Shown here in pieces: positions 1-8,006 of a stretch of 64,000 bases of DNA (the stretch's first letter is position 1; each line of letters starts with the position of its first letter). The notes under the pieces are model-generated. The model worked only from the letters and a program-made list of their open reading frames with translations, had not been told where the DNA came from and did no database searches. The stretch lies in contig CAVSWT010000029.1 of NCBI GenBank assembly GCA_963731745.1, positions 18,810 through 82,809 on the forward strand. The letters run 5' to 3'. This DNA comes from CAVSWT01 sp963731745. Its GTDB lineage: Bacteria > Bacteroidota > Ignavibacteria > Ignavibacteriales > Ignavibacteriaceae. The translations under genes and the position numbers were made by a program.

Positions 1-127
1 AAAGCATAATTTTATGGCGCCATTAAAAATCTATTTTATGTTTCTTCTATTGCTTACAATCGGAATAATTCCCATAATTTCAAAACACTTAAACAACTCA
101 TTCATAAACTATATATAAGGAGAAAAA

Positions 128-709
128 ATGAGATATATAAGAATTACTATTTTCTTAATAGCAATGTCTATCTTCTCTACCCTTTCGTTCGCACAGCCCG
201 ATCCTTTCGTAAGAGACACTACTATTCCAAATGAAGCCCTTGATACAGGCGGTTTCGGTGGAATAATTGCAGGTGTTGATTTTGATGGTGATGGATATCC
301 AGAAATCTATGCCGTCAATAATGATTGGAATGATGAGGTTGGCAAAGATTTAATTCCAAGAATCTATAAATATGAAAATGATGGTACCGGATGGAAAATT
401 GTTTGGAGCGCTACGCTTGGATTAAGCGCTCAAAATACCTGGCCAGCACTTACTTACGGTGATGCAGATGGCGATGGTAAAATGGAAATTTATTGGGGTC
501 CAGTAAATAATTTTGGAGAAGGCGATACTGTTTATTCCAGAATTAACGTTTTTGAAGAAGCTTCTGGCGATACTCTCGGTGTTTTCGATGGTGTTGATAA
601 TTATACACCAAATGCATCCTGGACCATTACTGACGTTCCTAATTATAACCTTCGTCCATTCCGTTGGGTATTATCTGATGTTAATAATGACGGTAAACTG
701 AAGAATTAG
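128..709 (+). CDS. N-terminal fragment of secreted FG-GAP/VCBS-like T9SS cargo (frameshifted)
   Basis: The fragment begins with a clear signal peptide (about residues 1-22, ending FAQP) after a good ribosome site (aaggag, 8 bases before ATG). It then has acidic Asp/Gly loops of the calcium-binding FG-GAP/VCBS kind (FDGDGYPE, GDADGDGKME, VNNDGK). The frame stops at 707-709, but the next frame continues the same kind of sequence at once (EELVFCARAG) and runs to 2709. I therefore read 128-2709 as one gene of roughly 860 residues broken by an indel near 700. One extra T there (AAACTTGAAGAA) would restore DGKLEELVF. FG-GAP repeats usually fold as an extracellular beta-propeller; the ligand or substrate is unknown. 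Confidence 0.8.
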   Translation: MRYIRITIFLIAMSIFSTLSFAQPDPFVRDTTIPNEALDTGGFGGIIAGVDFDGDGYPEIYAVNNDWNDEVGKDLIPRIYKYENDGTGWKIVWSATLGLSAQNTWPALTYGDADGDGKMEIYWGPVNNFGEGDTVYSRINVFEEASGDTLGVFDGVDNYTPNASWTITDVPNYNLRPFRWVLSDVNNDGKLKN

Positions 710-2709
710 TTTTTTGCGCTAGAGCCGGTGCAGAAAAATTTGGTGTTGTTTCAGTTAGTGATATTCCTGACAATGGAGATGGATCTGAAACTTGGACTCT
801 TGAAGAATCAGCTTTAGACACGAACTTGACAATTACCCCAAGTACTTTTTATGATTTTGCCGTTATAGACAGCACTATATATCTAATAAGTGACGGTGGC
901 GATATCGTTCCTGTCATGTATGATAATGGAACATGGAGTACCGGTGCAACAATGACCGGCGGAGCTCCCGGCGGATCATGGAAATCAGCATCCGTAGTTG
1001 ACCTTGATGGTGACGGGAAAAAAGAAATTGTATATGGCGGATGGTCTTCTTCTGCTCAAAACGTTTACTTATTACAAGAAACATCACAAGGCGTTTTAAC
1101 CACAACTCCAATAGCTAATGTAAGTCCATATATTGGTTCTGGAAGATTATATGGCGGTGACAGTGGAGATTTAGACAATGATGGAAATTTGGATTTCGTT
1201 TTTGGAAGCAGAGGCGCAACTCCTGACGGTGCTATTTTTAGGTTAGCATACAAGGGCGGAGATATTACTGACGCTGCAAATTATGAACTTTCCCGTATTG
1301 ATGAAGGTTTGGGTAATGGCGGCCGTACTGATTTAATTGCCATTGGTAATCTTGATTCCGATCCTGATATGGAAGTTGCTTATTCTGGAATTCCTGGAAG
1401 CAGTTTAATTCCTCTTACAATATTAAAAAGAGTTCAAGTTGATAACTTAATGACAATTGCAGCGGTAAAAGTTGATGCAGATACTAATTATGTACCTGAT
1501 ATGTTAGATTCAACTGCAACTGTAGTAGGTGTAGTTAATTCAGTTAACTGGGGCGAAAGCAGCGGTTATTTTAGCTACACAATCCAGGACATGACAGCCG
1601 GTATTGATGTTTATAAATCCGGTGAAGTCGGCCCTTCATTCAATGTTGGTGATAGAATTGTTGCTACAGGAACAGTTTCTCAATTTAATGGTTTAGTTGA
1701 ATTGACAGTTGCTGATCTTACAGCAGATATAACTCTGCTTGATACTGCAAAAACAATCGTTTCAAAAACTGTAACTATTGCAGATTTGAATAGCAACGGT
1801 GAAAAATATGAAAGTATGGTCGTAACCGTTAAAGGAGTTGCTCCTTCCCCTACAAATACTGTTAGCTGGCCTGCAGCAAATAGTAATGCGAAAATTAATA
1901 TTTGGGACGGTCATGATAAAACAGACATGTACATTGATAAGGACTCAGAACTTGATGGTGCTACAGAACCAACTTATCCAGTAACTGTAACCGGCGTTGT
2001 TTCACAATTTACTACAGCAACCCCAGCAAACGGAGGTTATGAAGTATTGCCAAGATTTGTTTCTGATTTTGTTATGAATGTTGCAGTTCCTCCTTCAAAA
2101 TATTTCTCATTAGTTACACCGTCTGACAGTACTGTAGTTGAACTAACTGATTCAGCACAAGTTGTAACTTTTAACTGGCAAAAACCTCTTGATTTCAATG
2201 GCGATGCACTTATTTACCAATTTAAGTTCTTGCCTAGTGTATTGACAAAAGCTCCTTCTGACACAACTATTGATCTTACTGCTACAGATATCCTTAAGTT
2301 AATGACTGGCGATACTTTAACAGTGACCTGGACAATTGTTACAAAAGGTGCTGAAGCTGATCTAGTAGCTAGTGTTGATACATTTATGGTTACATTTATT
2401 AATAACATATCAACTGTTGGTGTAACTGATAAGCAAATTCCAACACGTTTTTATGTTGATCAGAATTATCCTAATCCATTCAACCCTGCTACCACGATTA
2501 AATTTGGATTAGCGAAAGATCAAGTTGTTGATCTAAGAGTTTATAACGTATTAGGTCAGCAAGTTGCCGTATTGATTAATAATCAATCTAGGCCAGCTGG
2601 ATCTTATAACCTTCAGTTCAACGCAGCAAATCTTGCAAGCGGAACCTATATCTATAGGCTTACTGCCGGCAACAATGTTGTAACAAAGAAAATGGTATTA
2701 TTGAAATAA
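700..2709 (+). CDS. C-terminal part of the same T9SS cargo: propeller repeats, OB-like domain, type A sorting domain
   Basis: This continues the gene at 128 in the frame two bases over; it has no convincing start of its own (the first candidate is a TTG at 826 with no ribosome site). It holds further Asp/Gly propeller repeats (VDLDGDGKKE, GDLDNDGNLD). A middle region of about 200 residues (roughly 1470-2070) resembles the OB-fold domains of secreted nucleases and DUF5689-like proteins (VVGVVNSVNWGESSGYFSYT). The last ~90 residues are a textbook T9SS type A sorting domain: NYPNPFNPATTIKF, then LRVYNVLGQQV, ASGTYIYRL and the terminal KKMVLLK. The mature protein should cross the outer membrane by T9SS and be attached to the surface or released. 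A strong hairpin terminator follows. Confidence 0.82.
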   Translation, partial: EELVFCARAGAEKFGVVSVSDIPDNGDGSETWTLEESALDTNLTITPSTFYDFAVIDSTIYLISDGGDIVPVMYDNGTWSTGATMTGGAPGGSWKSASVVDLDGDGKKEIVYGGWSSSAQNVYLLQETSQGVLTTTPIANVSPYIGSGRLYGGDSGDLDNDGNLDFVFGSRGATPDGAIFRLAYKGGDITDAANYELSRIDEGLGNGGRTDLIAIGNLDSDPDMEVAYSGIPGSSLIPLTILKRVQVDNLMTIAAVKVDADTNYVPDMLDSTATVVGVVNSVNWGESSGYFSYTIQDMTAGIDVYKSGEVGPSFNVGDRIVATGTVSQFNGLVELTVADLTADITLLDTAKTIVSKTVTIADLNSNGEKYESMVVTVKGVAPSPTNTVSWPAANSNAKINIWDGHDKTDMYIDKDSELDGATEPTYPVTVTGVVSQFTTATPANGGYEVLPRFVSDFVMNVAVPPSKYFSLVTPSDSTVVELTDSAQVVTFNWQKPLDFNGDALIYQFKFLPSVLTKAPSDTTIDLTATDILKLMTGDTLTVTWTIVTKGAEADLVASVDTFMVTFINNISTVGVTDKQIPTRFYVDQNYPNPFNPATTIKFGLAKDQVVDLRVYNVLGQQVAVLINNQSRPAGSYNLQFNAANLASGTYIYRLTAGNNVVTKKMVLLK

Positions 2710-2731
2710 TAATTCATTTCTTTAAAATTAT

Positions 2732-2761
2732 AAAAGCCGGACTATTGTCCGGCTTTTTTTT
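2732..2761 (+). terminator. Rho-independent terminator after the T9SS cargo gene
   Basis: A 10-bp perfect stem, AAAGCCGGAC and GTCCGGCTTT, with a TATT loop is followed by a run of T. It lies 24 bases after the stop at 2709 and before the channel gene at 2787. Confidence 0.9.
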
Positions 2762-2786
2762 ATTGACCATATAATATTGATTTTAT

Positions 2787-3548
2787 ATGAGTACATACAA
2801 CAAAATAAAAAACATTATCGAACGGAATGATACTAAAGCGGGAGATATTTTTGATATTGTTATCCAAGCTTTAATCATTGTTTCGGTAATCAGTTTTTCA
2901 ATCGAAACAATTCCAGGCCTTCCAACAAGCGCTATTCATTATTTAGCAATCATAGAAGTTATTTCAGTAATTCTTTTTACAGTGGAATATATATTCCGCA
3001 TAATAGTAGCTGATAAACCTCTCAAATTTATTTTCAGTTTCTTAGGCATTATAGATCTAATAGCTATACTCCCCTTTTATATTGCTTCTGGAATCGATCT
3101 GCGTTCGGTTAGAATATTCAGACTGTTTAGGCTAATTAGAGTATTTAAATTATTCCGATACAGTAAAGCTGCTAAAAGATATAAGCAAGCATTCGCCATC
3201 ATACGGCATGAATTAATGATATTTTTCGCTGCATCCACATTTTTACTTTATCTCGCATCGGTAGGGATTTATTACTTTGAAAGTCCTTCTCAACCAGAAC
3301 AATTTAAATCAGTATTTCATTGTATGTGGTGGGCGGTTACAACCTTAACAACAATTGGCAGCGGAACAATTTATCCAATTACTGCAGGCGGAAAAATATT
3401 TACAGCTTTGGTAGTATTCATTGGGTTAGGATTGATCGCTGTGCCGACAGGTTTATTTGCATCAGCATTAACACGATGTATTCAAGTTGAAGATGAAAGA
3501 ATTCGAATAAAGGTTGATGATAAAGTGGGAAATAATGAAAATTTATGA
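2787..3548 (+). CDS. Six-TM voltage-gated cation channel, Ion_trans family, unusual filter
   Basis: A 253-residue inner-membrane protein with the layout of prokaryotic Kv-type channels: S1-S3 hydrophobic segments, an S4 with arginines every third residue (RSVRIFRLFRLIRVFKLFR, about 105-123), then S5, a pore helix (FHCMWWAVTTLTT) and S6. Homologues normally carry TVGYGD in the filter. Here residues 189-194 read TIGSGT, so the aromatic residue and the following acid are both gone, while the flanking sequence (YPITAGGKIF) is standard. The overall fold and voltage sensor look intact, so it is probably a channel, but potassium selectivity cannot be assumed. It stands alone after a terminator. Confidence 0.85.
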   Translation: MSTYNKIKNIIERNDTKAGDIFDIVIQALIIVSVISFSIETIPGLPTSAIHYLAIIEVISVILFTVEYIFRIIVADKPLKFIFSFLGIIDLIAILPFYIASGIDLRSVRIFRLFRLIRVFKLFRYSKAAKRYKQAFAIIRHELMIFFAASTFLLYLASVGIYYFESPSQPEQFKSVFHCMWWAVTTLTTIGSGTIYPITAGGKIFTALVVFIGLGLIAVPTGLFASALTRCIQVEDERIRIKVDDKVGNNENL

Positions 3549-3631
3549 TTTGGGTTTATCGAGTCAGGTTTGAACTTATTATCAATATTCCTGGTTTACT
3601 ATTTTTTTCTGCCAAAATTTAAAAATAGTAG

Positions 3632-3704
<73 letters not shown>

Positions 3705-3736
3705 ATATTATTTAATATTTGCATGAACTTAAAATC

Positions 3737-3809
3737 TTTAACTTATAGCTGCAATGCTGCTGACCTTCCCGATCCAATCGGGACGCTCTCCCAGCTGAGC
3801 TATAGCCCC
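3737..3809 (-). pseudogene. Degenerate tRNA-like element, copy 1 (Ala 5' half, UGG anticodon-like hairpin)
   Basis: This is identical to tRNA-Ala through the acceptor 5' strand and D arm. The 17-base anticodon arm is replaced by another 17-base hairpin, TCCCG-ATTGGAT-CGGGA, whose loop would present UGG (proline). The variable region AGGTC is kept. The T arm and 3' acceptor strand are lost and replaced by an imperfect hairpin, AGCAGCATTGCAGCT. It cannot form a normal charged tRNA. It may be a decayed duplicate or a tRNA-like leader element. Confidence 0.7.
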
Positions 3810-3841
3810 ATATTATTTATTATTTGTATGAACTTAAAATC

Positions 3842-3914
3842 TTTAACTTATAGCTGCAATGCTACTGACCTTCCCGATCCAATCGGGACGCTCTCCCAGC
3901 TGAGCTATAGCCCC
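3842..3914 (-). pseudogene. Degenerate tRNA-like element, copy 2
   Basis: Same structure as the copy at 3737-3809, with one change in the lost T-arm region (AGTAGC in place of AGCAGC). It is the outermost, promoter-proximal member of the array when read towards tRNA-Ala. The UGG-loop hairpin is perfectly preserved in both copies, although nothing downstream of it looks like tRNA. Confidence 0.68.
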
Positions 3915-3937
3915 AAATCTGTAAATAATTTCTGATT

Positions 3938-3968
3938 CGAAAATAACGAAGAATTTTTTGTTAGTCAA
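3938..3968 (-). promoter_or_regulatory. Possible Bacteroidota-type promoter for the tRNA-Ala array
   Basis: On the minus strand TTG (3966-3968) is followed after 20 bases by TATTTTCG (3938-3945), one mismatch from the TAnnTTTG -7 consensus of Bacteroidota. It lies upstream of both tRNA-like copies, so a transcript from here would read copy 2, copy 1, then tRNA-Ala. This is a motif match only. Confidence 0.4.
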
Positions 3969-4052
3969 TTTATCTTCATTGCATTATACTTTATTTGAAT
4001 CTATTTTAGCTTAGTTATTCATCCAAAATTCTAAAACATTTTAATTTGTATT

Positions 4053-4454
4053 ATGAAATATCTTTTTGCTGTTTTACTACTATTAATATTTTTTAGTTTT
4101 GTTCTAAATATCGGATGTAAAGATCAGGGAACTAACATTGATAGTACAGAAATTCCATCTTCCAATGTAAGTTACTCTCAATACATTCAGCCCGTATTTG
4201 ATAACAAATGCAATAATTCCGGCTGTCACGAAGATGCTTCACGTGCAGGCGGATTGAGCTTAACTTCATGGGCAAATACAACATCAGATCCAGGTGTAGT
4301 TTTTCCAAACGAACCACAAAACAGCAGACTGGTTTGGGCTATTCAAAATCAGGCTGGAATCAGTCCCATGCCGCCATACGGTTATGCGGCATTAACAACA
4401 AATCAAATTAATGGAATTAAAACATGGATACAGGAAGGTGCAAAGAATAATTGA
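4053..4454 (+). CDS. Small lipoprotein with cytochrome-c-like CX4CH motif
   Basis: This 133-residue protein has a lipoprotein signal (hydrophobic stretch, then LNIGC with Cys at about 22), so it should be a lipid-anchored periplasmic or outer-membrane protein. The mature part has the pattern of small planctomycete-type cytochrome c domains: IQPVFDNKC, then CNNSGCH (C-x4-CH instead of the usual CxxCH), GGLSLTSW, and near the end SPMPPYG and INGIKTWIQEGAKNN. The family is haem-binding and usually serves electron transfer or attachment to larger enzymes. The Met in the MPP motif is a plausible distal ligand. Haem attachment at CX4CH is inferred. It stands alone. Confidence 0.7.
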   Translation: MKYLFAVLLLLIFFSFVLNIGCKDQGTNIDSTEIPSSNVSYSQYIQPVFDNKCNNSGCHEDASRAGGLSLTSWANTTSDPGVVFPNEPQNSRLVWAIQNQAGISPMPPYGYAALTTNQINGIKTWIQEGAKNN

Positions 4455-4485
4455 ATCTGATTTAAATAATTTCTTTTAATATAAA

Positions 4486-5484
4486 TTAAATCCATTTCAT
4501 TTCTTTATACCAATCACAAGTTCTTTTAATCCCCTCTTCCAAAGAAATTTCCTGATGGTAACCCAGATCTCTTATTGCTTTGCTGGTATCGCAGATCCAT
4601 AAAGCCTGTGTAATATCTCGTGCTTTTTCAATATTTAATGTAGCAGGCTTACTGCTGAAAACAGCAAAAAATTGTGCTATCGATGCAATTCCATAAACAG
4701 CAAAATGAGGGACTTTGATTTTTATCGGCTTATTTCCGAGGACTTTAGAAGTTACCTCTCCAATTTCCTCCCAGGAATAATTTTTTTCAGAACTTATGAA
4801 ATAAATTTGGCCACTGGATATTTCGTTTGTCGCGGCTAAGTATAACCCTTTTACAAGATCTGATACATGAATTAAATTTACAAGTTTATTATTAAATCCA
4901 ATTGTAGTCATCAACCCTTTATTAAATGTCTGAAAGAAAATAAGAATTTCAGTATCTCTTTCACCATAAACTGCTGCTGCACGGCAAATTGTAATCGGCA
5001 ATTTATCCATAAATGTTTTTGCGAGTTCTTCCTGAGCAAGCTTACTTCGTCCGTACGTAGTAATGGGCTTACCTGCCATATCTTCAGTAACTGGCTTCCC
5101 ATCTAACGAAGGGCCGGCAGCTGTTTGGCTGCTGACAATTAAGAATTTTTTAATTGACGATTTAAATTCTAAAGCTGTCTCGAGCATCACTCTTGTAATT
5201 TCAACATTTCCCTTAAAGTAGCCTTCCGGAGTTTTTGATTTAACAACCCCGGCAACGTGAAATATATATTGTGCATCCTTAAAAGCTTTCCTTAAACCAT
5301 CTTTATCCATCAGCCCTGTATTGATATTCTTAATATCTTTCCCATTAAGCCAGCGTAAATCGCTTGTTTTTCTAGTTAAACATCGAACTTCAAAATTTTC
5401 TTTTAAAAGAAAATCAACTAAATGACTCCCCACAAATCCATTCGCACCGGAAACTACTGCTATTCTTTTTTTGGCTTGATCCAT
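4486..5484 (-). CDS. NAD(P)-dependent epimerase/dehydratase (extended SDR), possible ceramide reductase
   Basis: A 332-residue extended short-chain dehydrogenase. It has a Rossmann motif GANGFVG (13-19), a catalytic serine region VSSQTAAG (about 118-119) and the Y144-x3-K148 pair in TYGRSK. The family acts on nucleotide sugars, flavonoids or 3-keto lipids and sequence alone does not decide which. Context favours lipid. It is divergent, across about 106 bp, from a serine-palmitoyltransferase-like gene that is followed by a GNAT-like acyltransferase. Bacterial ceramide pathways use exactly those three families, with an SDR (CerR) reducing the 3-keto group. That assignment is inference. Confidence 0.8.
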   Translation of the reverse strand: MDQAKKRIAVVSGANGFVGSHLVDFLLKENFEVRCLTRKTSDLRWLNGKDIKNINTGLMDKDGLRKAFKDAQYIFHVAGVVKSKTPEGYFKGNVEITRVMLETALEFKSSIKKFLIVSSQTAAGPSLDGKPVTEDMAGKPITTYGRSKLAQEELAKTFMDKLPITICRAAAVYGERDTEILIFFQTFNKGLMTTIGFNNKLVNLIHVSDLVKGLYLAATNEISSGQIYFISSEKNYSWEEIGEVTSKVLGNKPIKIKVPHFAVYGIASIAQFFAVFSSKPATLNIEKARDITQALWICDTSKAIRDLGYHQEISLEEGIKRTCDWYKEMKWI

Positions 5485-5590
5485 AATTATTTGATTTTGA
5501 AAGTATTAAATTATAATTTTTGCCGATAAATTTAATTAAATCTATCATAATAAATAAACTTTCTTTCATTTTTGAAATTGGAGGAGTTTT

Positions 5591-6781
5591 TTGGATCTAT
5601 TTAAAAAGTGTTATGATTTCCATCGTGCTGACGAAATAAAACAAGCTGGCCTTTATCCTTACTTCCACGCAATCGAAGCAAATGAAGGACCGGTAGTGCA
5701 AATTGAAGGTAAAAAAATGATAATGGCTGGTTCTAACAATTATCTTGGCCTTACCGGCCATCCTAAGGTTAAAGAAGCAGCAATCAAAGCTACAGAAAAA
5801 TATGGAACCGGCTGTTCCGGCTCGCGTTATTTAACAGGCACTTTAGATCTGCACATAGAATTAGAGCAAAGGTTAGCGAAATTTTTTAATAAAGAAGCTG
5901 TTTTACTTTTTAGTACCGGATATCAAACTGCACAAGGTATTATTCCTACTTTAGTTCAAAGAGGAGATTACGTTGTTTCTGACCGTGACAACCACGCTTG
6001 TATTGTCGCAGGCAATTTAATGGCAAAAGGTGCAACCGCTGAATTTGTTCGCTATAAGCATAACGATATGGAAGATCTAGAACGTGTTATTAAAAAGCTG
6101 CCTTTTGAAGCTGCAAAATTAATAGCTAGTGATGGAGTCTTCAGTACAGGCGGCGAAATTGTTGATCTTGTGAAATTGAATGCTATTGCCAAAGAAAATA
6201 ATGCACGTATTTTAATTGATGATGCTCATGCTGTTGGTGTTATAGGAAAGGGCGGAAGAGGTACTTCAAGTGAGTTTGGACTAGAAAAAGAAATAGATAT
6301 GACAATGGGAACATTTAGTAAAACATTTGCTTCCCTAGGCGGTTTTGTTGCAGGCGAAGAACGGGTGATAAATTATATTAAACATATGTCCCCTGCTTTA
6401 ATTTTTAGTGCATCTCCTACTCCGGCCTCCGTTGCGGCTGCATTGGCTGCGTTAGATATTTTAGAAAAGGAGCCGGAAAGAGTCGATAGATTAATTCGAA
6501 ATGCTTCTAAGATGAGAACCTCTTTGAAAAAAGAAGGTTTTAATGTTTTAGAAGGCCGAACCGCAATTGTTCCTGTAATTGTAGGCAACGATGAAATAGC
6601 TTTCCAGATGTGGAAGATGTTATACGATGCCGGAGTTTTTGTTAACGTATTTATTTCACCCGGAGTTCCGCAGGGTAGACAAATGATGAGAACCAGTTAT
6701 ATGGCTACTCATGAAGATGAACACCTTGATAAAATTCTTGATATTTTTGTCGACACCGGGAAAAAGTTAGGATTAATCTAA
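5591..6781 (+). CDS. Serine palmitoyltransferase-like / glycine C-acetyltransferase family PLP enzyme
   Basis: A 396-residue alpha-oxoamine synthase (KBL/BioF/SPT family), which joins an amino acid to an acyl-CoA with loss of CO2. It shows GSNNYLGLTGHP near the N terminus, GTGCSGSRYLTGT, DRDNHACIVAG, DDAHAVGVIG and the PLP lysine K244 in GTFSKTFASLGG. The start is TTG, supported by GGAGGA seven bases upstream. Family members acting on glycine (Kbl), alanine (BioF) or serine (Spt) are hard to separate by eye. No threonine dehydrogenase (needed for Kbl) and no other bio genes lie nearby, whereas an SDR and an acyltransferase do, so Spt is my preferred reading. Confidence 0.85.
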   Translation: MDLFKKCYDFHRADEIKQAGLYPYFHAIEANEGPVVQIEGKKMIMAGSNNYLGLTGHPKVKEAAIKATEKYGTGCSGSRYLTGTLDLHIELEQRLAKFFNKEAVLLFSTGYQTAQGIIPTLVQRGDYVVSDRDNHACIVAGNLMAKGATAEFVRYKHNDMEDLERVIKKLPFEAAKLIASDGVFSTGGEIVDLVKLNAIAKENNARILIDDAHAVGVIGKGGRGTSSEFGLEKEIDMTMGTFSKTFASLGGFVAGEERVINYIKHMSPALIFSASPTPASVAAALAALDILEKEPERVDRLIRNASKMRTSLKKEGFNVLEGRTAIVPVIVGNDEIAFQMWKMLYDAGVFVNVFISPGVPQGRQMMRTSYMATHEDEHLDKILDIFVDTGKKLGLI

Positions 6782-6804
6782 TTGAAATTTTTTTATTCAA
6801 ATTT

Positions 6805-6838
6805 AAAAGCATACTAATTAAATTAGTATGCTTTTTTT
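6805..6838 (+). terminator. Terminator-like hairpin between the Spt-like and acyltransferase genes
   Basis: A perfect inverted repeat AGCATACTAA / TTAGTATGCT, extended by A/T pairs, with loop TTAAA and then seven T. It ends about six bases before the ribosome site of the next gene, leaving almost no room for a separate promoter. It may terminate or attenuate transcription. Confidence 0.82.
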
Positions 6839-6853
6839 GTTATGGAGGAAAGT

Positions 6854-7975
6854 ATGAGCGCTATTAACATTTCTATAGTAAAGTCTTCCAGTGATTTAAT
6901 GAGATTCATAAAATTTCCTTGGAAAATTTACAAAGATGATCCTAAGTGGGTGCCTCCTCTAATTATGGATAGAAAGAAGATTTTAAACACTAAGAAAAAT
7001 CCATTTTACAAACATGCTGAAATAGAATTATACATTGCTGAAAGAGACGGTGAAATGGTGGGAAGAATTGCAGCGATAAAAAATGATTTACACAATAAAT
7101 ATCACGATGATAACGCGGGTTTCTTTGGATTTTTTGAATGCATTCATGATCAGAATGTTGCTAATGTATTATTCGACAAAGCAAAAGAATGGCTTAAAGC
7201 AAAAGGGTTTAAAATTATGCGGGGGCCAGCCAACCCCTCAAGCAATGATGAATGGGGAATGCTTTTGGAAGGCTTTGATGATGAACCGAGATTGTTGATG
7301 ACTTACAATCCAAAATACTATTTAGATTTATGTGAAAATTATGGGTTCACAAAAGCTAAAGATCTTTACGCGTACAAACTCGAAAATAGAAAAGTTATGG
7401 CTTCTGATAAAGTTAGAAGAGTTGCTGAGATCGCACAGAAGAGATATAAATTAAATATCTCGCAGCTCAATATGAAAAATTTTGATGCAGAATTAGAAAA
7501 AGTGAAGTTTATATATAATAAAGCCTGGGCACCGAATTGGGGTTTTGTGCCGCTAACTGACGATGAAATTGATGCGATGGCAAAAGACCTTAAGCAATTA
7601 GTTGAGCCTTCTTTAGTTTTATTTGGCGAAATAGATAATAAGCTAGTTGGCTTTGCGTTAGTTATGTTAGATTATAACCAGGTATTTAAAAGCATGAATG
7701 GACGATTGTTCCCCTTTGGCTTTTTAAAAATGTTTACACAGAAAAAGAAAATTACATGGAGCAGAATTATTATATTGGGTTTAATTCCTGAATATCAAAA
7801 AAAGGGATTGGATTCAGTATTCTATTGGGAAATTGTAAATCGAGCTCATGCTTTAGGCATAGATTTAGGCGAAGCCAGCTGGGTATTAGAGGATAACGAT
7901 ATGATGAATAGAGGTGCCAAAGCAATGAATGGCGAACTCTACAAAAAGTACAGAGTTTATGATTATAACATTTAA
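6854..7975 (+). CDS. GNAT-like acyltransferase, candidate N-acyltransferase of a sphingolipid locus
   Basis: About 373 residues. I choose ATG 6854 over ATG 6842 because GGAGGA sits seven bases before 6854 and would otherwise be coding. The N terminus (FIKFPWKIYKDDPKWVPPL) and AERDGEMVGRIAAIKN match a widespread, poorly studied N-acyltransferase-superfamily group. A second GNAT-like half contains LVGFALVMLDYNQ, ILGLIPEYQKKGLDS (the acyl-CoA loop region) and EASWVLEDNDMMNRGAKAM. Bacterial ceramide synthase (bCerS) is described as a GNAT-superfamily protein and co-occurs with spt and cerR, so this is a candidate for that step. The exact substrate is unproven. Confidence 0.75.
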   Translation: MSAINISIVKSSSDLMRFIKFPWKIYKDDPKWVPPLIMDRKKILNTKKNPFYKHAEIELYIAERDGEMVGRIAAIKNDLHNKYHDDNAGFFGFFECIHDQNVANVLFDKAKEWLKAKGFKIMRGPANPSSNDEWGMLLEGFDDEPRLLMTYNPKYYLDLCENYGFTKAKDLYAYKLENRKVMASDKVRRVAEIAQKRYKLNISQLNMKNFDAELEKVKFIYNKAWAPNWGFVPLTDDEIDAMAKDLKQLVEPSLVLFGEIDNKLVGFALVMLDYNQVFKSMNGRLFPFGFLKMFTQKKKITWSRIIILGLIPEYQKKGLDSVFYWEIVNRAHALGIDLGEASWVLEDNDMMNRGAKAMNGELYKKYRVYDYNI

Positions 7976-8006
7976 TTAATCAGAAGATTAATTTTATTCT
8001 AATTTT

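Larger units (their letters stand above)
3705..3914 (-). repeat. Two tandem 105-bp units carrying tRNA-like 5' halves
   Basis: Units 3705-3809 and 3810-3914 are each exactly 105 bp and differ at about three positions. Each ends on the plus side with the same 24 bases that form the 5' acceptor strand and D arm of tRNA-Ala, so the GGGGCTATAGC starts fall at 3704, 3809 and 3914 with perfect 105-base phasing. The rest of each unit is AT-rich spacer. Because 105 is divisible by three, the plus strand stays open and gives a spurious repetitive ORF (3570-3935). Confidence 0.93.

Noticed and set aside
3705..3914. Possible CRISPR array
   Set aside because: The units are contiguous 105-bp tandem copies without unique spacers, with only two units, and they are tRNA-derived.
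5591..6781. Biotin synthesis gene bioF or threonine-pathway kbl as a firm call
   Set aside because: No other bio genes or tdh are present and the context is lipid-like; the family alone cannot decide, so only the Spt-like name is given.
6842..6853. ATG 6842 as start of the acyltransferase
   Set aside because: The GGAGGA ribosome site would be inside the coding region; ATG 6854 is correctly spaced from it.
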